A stretch of 64,000 nucleotides of DNA, taken from the NCBI RefSeq assembly GCF_963977235.1, contig NZ_CAXBOD010000019.1, forward strand, positions 4,664-68,663, in the 5' to 3' direction. Positions within the stretch are counted from its first letter, which is position 1, and every line of letters starts with the position of its first letter. The translations under genes and the position numbers were made by a program. Source of the DNA: Albimonas sp963977235 (lineage in GTDB: Bacteria > Pseudomonadota > Alphaproteobacteria > Rhodobacterales > Rhodobacteraceae). This document shows, in pieces, positions 60,792 through 64,000 of the stretch. The notes under the pieces are model-generated. The model saw nothing but the letters and a program-made list of their open reading frames with translations. It made no database searches and was not told the DNA's origin.

Positions 60792-60850
60792 GCGCCAAAG
60801 CCTGTTGGGGGGGGCGCCAAAGCCTGTCCGGGGCGTGCGCCAAAGCCTCG
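60792..60850 (-). repeat. Three tandem 22-23 bp repeats
   Basis: GCGCCAAAGCCTGT occurs at 60792 and 60814, and GCGCCAAAGCCT at 60837, 22 and 23 bp apart and separated by G-rich spacers; a weaker fourth copy is near 60765. On the minus strand each reads AGGCTTTGGCGC, downstream of the small-protein gene. Confidence 0.6.
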
Positions 60851-60864
60851 CCTGCGGGCGAGGC
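60845..60864 (-). terminator. Terminator of the small-protein gene
   Basis: A perfect 8-bp stem GCCTCGCC / GGCGAGGC with a 4-base loop. On the minus strand it lies 13 bases after the stop and is followed by TTTGG, which is also the start of the tandem repeat unit. Confidence 0.55.
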
Positions 60865-60877
60865 GGGGCGCCTGCGT

Positions 60878-61213
60878 TCAGCCGCGCAGGCGCGCGGCGT
60901 TGGCGCGCATGCGGCGCGACATCGGGGCGGCGGCGGCGCGCAGCGCCTCCTGCGGGCCGGCGCCGCCGGCGAGCGCCACGGACATCGCCTCGAGCGAGGT
61001 CGAGAAGGTGGCGGGCTTCTCCATCACCATGTCCACCGCCTCCTGCAGGCTCATCGCGCCGGTGGCGGCGAGCAGCGTGCGGCGCAGGATCACTTCCGCG
61101 GCGGCGGCCGAGGTCTCGTACTGGAAACGCCACATCTCGGTCATCACCATCCAGGGCGCCATCATCTCGGCGTAGCCCAGCGGCATCGCCCCGCGCGCGG
61201 ATCGCTTGCTCAT
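60878..61213 (-). CDS. Small helix-rich conserved protein, phasin-like
   Basis: 111 residues, predicted almost wholly helical and amphipathic: MVMTEMWRFQYETSAAAAEVILRRTLLAATGAMSLQEAVDM, VMEKPATFSTSLEAM, APMSRRMRANAARLRG. The pattern (helical region, EKP-x-x-F, and a basic RANAARL end) resembles short Rhodobacterales proteins that databases label antifreeze protein or phasin-like. The name is not functional evidence. Phasin-type proteins coat storage granules, but no polyhydroxyalkanoate gene is nearby. AGGGA precedes the ATG. Confidence 0.6.
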   Translation of the reverse strand: MSKRSARGAMPLGYAEMMAPWMVMTEMWRFQYETSAAAAEVILRRTLLAATGAMSLQEAVDMVMEKPATFSTSLEAMSVALAGGAGPQEALRAAAAPMSRRMRANAARLRG

Positions 61214-61654
61214 TCGTGGTCCCTGCCCTTGCTGCTCTGCGTCCGGGCGCCGCCCGGATCATCTCCCGGCGTCACCCTGCCCCGGAATGCCTGAAGACCG
61301 GGTTCACGCCCGGCCCCCGGCGCCGCCTCTCGGGGTCGCGGCGGCGCGTTGTCGAACGTCACCCAAGCACGTGGGGGAGGGAAAGGCGAGCGTTTGCGCA
61401 TGGCCCGAGCATTCGACCGGGGGCGCGGACAGCTCTCCGCGCGCCCGAAACCCGCCCAGCCGACGCCAGACCGGGGTCCTCACGCGCAGACCGCCGCGCC
61501 TCCTACCGCGAGCGGCGCGCGAGGTCATCGCGCCCCGGCGCACAGGGCGCGGCCGCCCCCTGAGCCGCGTCGGGGCGCCGCCCGCAGGCGGCCGCAGCGC
61601 TCGATCGTCGCGCCGGCGCGAGAGCCGGGATTCGCCGCCTCCGCGCCTAGAGAC
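61214..61654. other. Gap between small protein and P450, no gene seen
   Basis: 441 bases, GC-rich throughout. It must hold the promoter of the small-protein gene, but I see no convincing hexamers; frames in this stretch are Arg/Pro-rich and without ribosome sites. Confidence 0.4.
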
Positions 61655-63124
61655 TCAGCCGCGGCGGGACACCCGCATCGTCACCGGCTCGCGGGTGCGC
61701 AGGGTGATCTTGCCCACGGGCTCCGGCGGCGGGCCGTCGGGGGCAAGGCGGAACCGCGGCAGGGCGCGGGCGAGCACCATCACCCCCTCGAGCCGGGCCA
61801 GCGCCAGGCCCACGCAGATCCGCGGGCCGCCGCCGAAGGGAATGTGGGCGAAGGGATGGCGCCCGGCCCGGTTGGCGGGCAGGAAGCGCTCGGGGTCGAA
61901 GACGCCGGGGGCCTCCCAATAGCGCGGATTGCGGTGGATCATGCCGATGACGATCTGGATGCGGGTCCCCGGCGCGATCTCGACATCCTCGAACCGGTCG
62001 GCGGCCGTGGCCTGGCGCCCGATCGAGAAGGCCGGCGGGTAGAGGCGCAGGATCTCGTCGTAGGCCGCCGGCAGCAGCGGCACGGCGCGGGCCGCGGCGG
62101 GATCGAGCGGGGCGCCCGCCTCGGCCTCGGCCGCCGCGGCCGCAAGGCGGTCCTGCCACTCCGGCTCACGCGACAGGCGGTCGAGGCCCCAGGCGAAGCT
62201 GAGCGCGGTGGTCTCGTGGCCGGCCGCAAACAGGGTCAGCACCTCGTTGCGGATCGAGGCGCGGTCGAGGAAGGCCCCCGTCTCGGCGTCCTTGGCATGC
62301 ACCAGGATGTCGAGCAGGTCGGGAGCGGCGGGCTCGGCCTCGCCCGCCTCGCGCCGGGCGAGGCGGGCGTCGATCAGCGGATAGAGCCAGGCGTCCAGCT
62401 CATCGAGCCAGGCCATCGCCTTGCGGCGCGAGCGGCGGGGGATCCAGGCCGGCAGGTTCATGATGTCGGCGAAGGGCGGAGAGCCCGCGTCGGTGATCAC
62501 CTTGTCCATCAGCGCGCCGATGCGGGCGGGATCCTCGCCCATGTCGGCCGAGAAGAACGCCTCCATCGCGATGCGCATCGCCAGCTCGCCGACGTCGTGG
62601 GTCAGATCGACGGGACGGCCGGCGTCGGCTGCCTCGCCCCAGGTCCCCAGCATCGCCTCGACATGGCGGGCGACGATCGCCTCGACCCCCTTGATGGCGC
62701 GGGCGTTGAAGGCGGGCGAGATCAGCCGGCGGCGCTGGCGCCAGGTCTCGCCGTCCATGGTCAGCGAGCTCTTGCGCAGGAAGCGCGAGAAGATGATCTC
62801 GTAGAGCCGGCCCTTCACGTAGTTGTCCGGATTGGCCTGCAGCACGTGGCGGGCGAAGTCGGCGTCGTTGACGGTGACGATGGTCTCGCCGCCCGCGCGC
62901 ACCACGTTCCAGCGCCGGTTCGCCAGCTCCGGGTGGATCAGGTCGAGAAGGTTCTTCGAGCCCTTCCACATCATCCTGATCGTGTTGACCTTGCGCAGCA
63001 GGCGCGAGGACTCGAGCCGCGCCATCGAGGGCGGCGGATGGGGTGAGACATACAACTGCGGCCGCTCCAGCGCCGCGCGCTCGGCGGCCGAGACCTCATG
63101 CCCGGCGCGATCGAAATCCTTCAT
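61655..63124 (-). CDS. Cytochrome P450
   Basis: 489 residues, soluble (no N-terminal membrane anchor). It has the I-helix oxygen-binding AGHETT (~300-305), K-helix E-x-x-R in YDEILRLYPP (~356), the meander PERFLP and the heme loop FGGGPRICVG with the thiolate Cys near 433. The C-helix WRQRRRLISPAFN is present. The layout is like CYP4/CYP110-type bacterial enzymes that hydroxylate fatty acids or hydrocarbons; the substrate cannot be assigned. No ferredoxin or reductase gene is adjacent. AAAGGA precedes the ATG. Confidence 0.94.
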   Translation of the reverse strand: MKDFDRAGHEVSAAERAALERPQLYVSPHPPPSMARLESSRLLRKVNTIRMMWKGSKNLLDLIHPELANRRWNVVRAGGETIVTVNDADFARHVLQANPDNYVKGRLYEIIFSRFLRKSSLTMDGETWRQRRRLISPAFNARAIKGVEAIVARHVEAMLGTWGEAADAGRPVDLTHDVGELAMRIAMEAFFSADMGEDPARIGALMDKVITDAGSPPFADIMNLPAWIPRRSRRKAMAWLDELDAWLYPLIDARLARREAGEAEPAAPDLLDILVHAKDAETGAFLDRASIRNEVLTLFAAGHETTALSFAWGLDRLSREPEWQDRLAAAAAEAEAGAPLDPAAARAVPLLPAAYDEILRLYPPAFSIGRQATAADRFEDVEIAPGTRIQIVIGMIHRNPRYWEAPGVFDPERFLPANRAGRHPFAHIPFGGGPRICVGLALARLEGVMVLARALPRFRLAPDGPPPEPVGKITLRTREPVTMRVSRRG

Positions 63125-63192
63125 CGGATCGGTCCTTTCGTTGCGGCGGCCAGCTTGCGCCAGGGCGACCCGGTCGGTCTAGCCCGGTCGGT

Positions 63193-63912
63193 CTAGGACG
63201 ACTTCAGCACGCGGCGGGCGAGCCCGGCGAGGTTGCGCACGAACGGCGCCCGGTCATGCCAGACCGGCGTGATGTCGCTGGCCGAGGAGCGCTGAACGCC
63301 CATCGGAGGGTCGAAGGCCAGCGTCTGCGTCTCCGGATGGGCTTCGCGATAGATCTGGTAGGCGCCGTCGACATGCATCGGGCCGCCCGCGCCATGGCCC
63401 TTCGGGCGCGCGGCGACCTGTTCGAGGTGCTCGACGATGCGAGGGATGATCTCGCCCCGGAAGCCGACGAAATGCGCGTGGTAGAGGACGTCCTGCGCCG
63501 CGGGCCTCCAGGCGCGGACGGCGCGCGCGCCCGGCGTATCGGCCGGGCGGCCCGCGTGGAGCATCCGCCAGTCGGGCGACCTGAGGGGGTCGAAGTATCG
63601 CCCGGGCTCGGCCAGCAGCGAGGGCGAGAAGTCGAAGTCGTCCTCGACGACGGCGACGCAGCGCAGCCCCTCGTCGCGCGCGTCGCGCAGCGCCGAAAGC
63701 TGGCTCATGAAGCAGCCTCGTGCGCCGATCGAGGGCCAGTCGCCCTGTTCGCTCGGGCGCACCGCGGAGACGCGGCGCACGAGCGGGCCGTCGATCGTGA
63801 GGCCGACGCGGGCGAACTGGGCCGCGATCCCGCGCAGGCGGTCGGGGCGGCTGTCGAGGTTGATCACGTAGATCCGCTCGAAGATCTCCGCGAAGTCCTT
63901 GCTCAAGTCCAC
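63193..63912 (-). CDS. Glycosyltransferase family 25 (LPS biosynthesis type)
   Basis: 239 residues from a GTG preceded by GGGGAG. It begins FERIYVINLDSRPDRLRGIAAQF, the GT25 signature; it has GARGCFMSQLSALRDARDEGLRCVAVVEDDFDF, the E-D-D being the metal-binding equivalent of DxD. It probably transfers a sugar to lipopolysaccharide or a surface glycan in the cytosol. The frame stays open upstream to the window edge, through two in-frame copies of a nine-residue repeat, so the real protein may be longer. Near the C-terminus HVDGAYQIYREAHPE and PPMGVQRSSASDI resemble other GT25 members. Confidence 0.82.
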   Translation of the reverse strand: MDLSKDFAEIFERIYVINLDSRPDRLRGIAAQFARVGLTIDGPLVRRVSAVRPSEQGDWPSIGARGCFMSQLSALRDARDEGLRCVAVVEDDFDFSPSLLAEPGRYFDPLRSPDWRMLHAGRPADTPGARAVRAWRPAAQDVLYHAHFVGFRGEIIPRIVEHLEQVAARPKGHGAGGPMHVDGAYQIYREAHPETQTLAFDPPMGVQRSSASDITPVWHDRAPFVRNLAGLARRVLKSS

Positions 63913-63945
63913 GAAACGCTCCCCGCCCCTCGGCGCCGTCGCCGC

Positions 63946-64000
63946 GTCGCGCTCCAGCGCGCCTTCGCCCTGGTCGCGCTCCAGCGCGCCTTCGCCCTGG
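63946..64000. repeat. Perfect 27-bp tandem repeat at the right edge
   Basis: Two exact copies of a 27-bp unit, 63946-63972 and 63973-63999, and the first base of a possible third at the window end. On the minus strand each reads QGEGALERD in the same frame as the glycosyltransferase. The array may continue outside the window. Confidence 0.85.

Noticed and set aside
1..64000. tRNA, rRNA, CRISPR, transposase and prophage genes
   Set aside because: None seen by reading for T-loop-like cloverleaf ends, direct-repeat/spacer arrays, transposase motifs or phage structural families. Absence of tRNA was judged by eye and not by a covariance search.

Overview
The window is about 70% GC, with third-position GC, gene families and neighbourhoods typical of the Alphaproteobacteria, most likely a Rhodobacterales (Paracoccaceae/Roseobacter-type) chromosome. 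The genes are mainly uptake systems for organic acids and peptide-like compounds (two TRAP and two ABC transporters, one BCCT, one SSS), each with its own regulator and catabolic enzymes. I saw no rRNA, tRNA, CRISPR array, insertion sequence, phage gene or replication origin.

Region by region. 0-2.3 kb: the 3' part of a Baeyer-Villiger type flavin monooxygenase and a divergent zinc-free quinone reductase. 2.6-8.9 kb: an acetate-type locus in decay. An acetyl-CoA synthetase gene has lost its centre in frame, while the DUF4212/SSS symporter pair and the cNMP-CBS-DUF294 protein are intact. After them lie a response regulator that has also lost its middle in frame and a scrap of a membrane protein. 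8.9-12.5 kb: a YghU-type glutathione oxidoreductase and a PAS-PAS-GGDEF-EAL protein. 12.6-15.8 kb: an arsenate operon (ArsR-ArsC fusion, GAPDH, ArsJ) with a clear operator. 15.9-24.3 kb: a GntR regulator divergent from a TRAP operon with two tandem binding proteins, running on to tartrate dehydrogenase and glycerate 2-kinase genes. 24.4-30.4 kb: a MalT-like LuxR regulator broken by one base in a C6 run, and a second TRAP operon on the minus strand. 30.6-34.0 kb: a lone KAP-family P-loop NTPase of about 1,150 residues.

34.1-41.2 kb: a fumarylacetoacetate-hydrolase family enzyme, a LysR regulator and a peptide-type ABC operon (Tat-exported binding protein, two permeases, one double ATPase). 41.3-52.0 kb: a nine-gene minus-strand operon, tightly coupled by ATGA overlaps. 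It holds a class II aldolase, a 2-hydroxyacid dehydrogenase, two unrelated amidohydrolases and a complete ABC importer, with a divergent FCD-GntR regulator. It looks like a self-contained pathway for an amide or cyclic-ureide type substrate that I cannot name. 52.9-57.1 kb: LysR, an EamA exporter with an in-frame LAGLE minisatellite, a BCCT transporter and a universal stress protein. 57.6-64 kb: a double-VOC protein, leuC, a small helix-rich protein, a cytochrome P450 and a family 25 glycosyltransferase whose frame stays open into 27-bp tandem repeats at the right edge.

The most rewarding items are the two genes with matching internal in-frame deletions in the acetate locus, the KAP NTPase with a Clp-N-like front half, the nine-gene amidohydrolase/ABC operon, the arsenate operon that joins two detoxification logics, and the frameshifted regulator.
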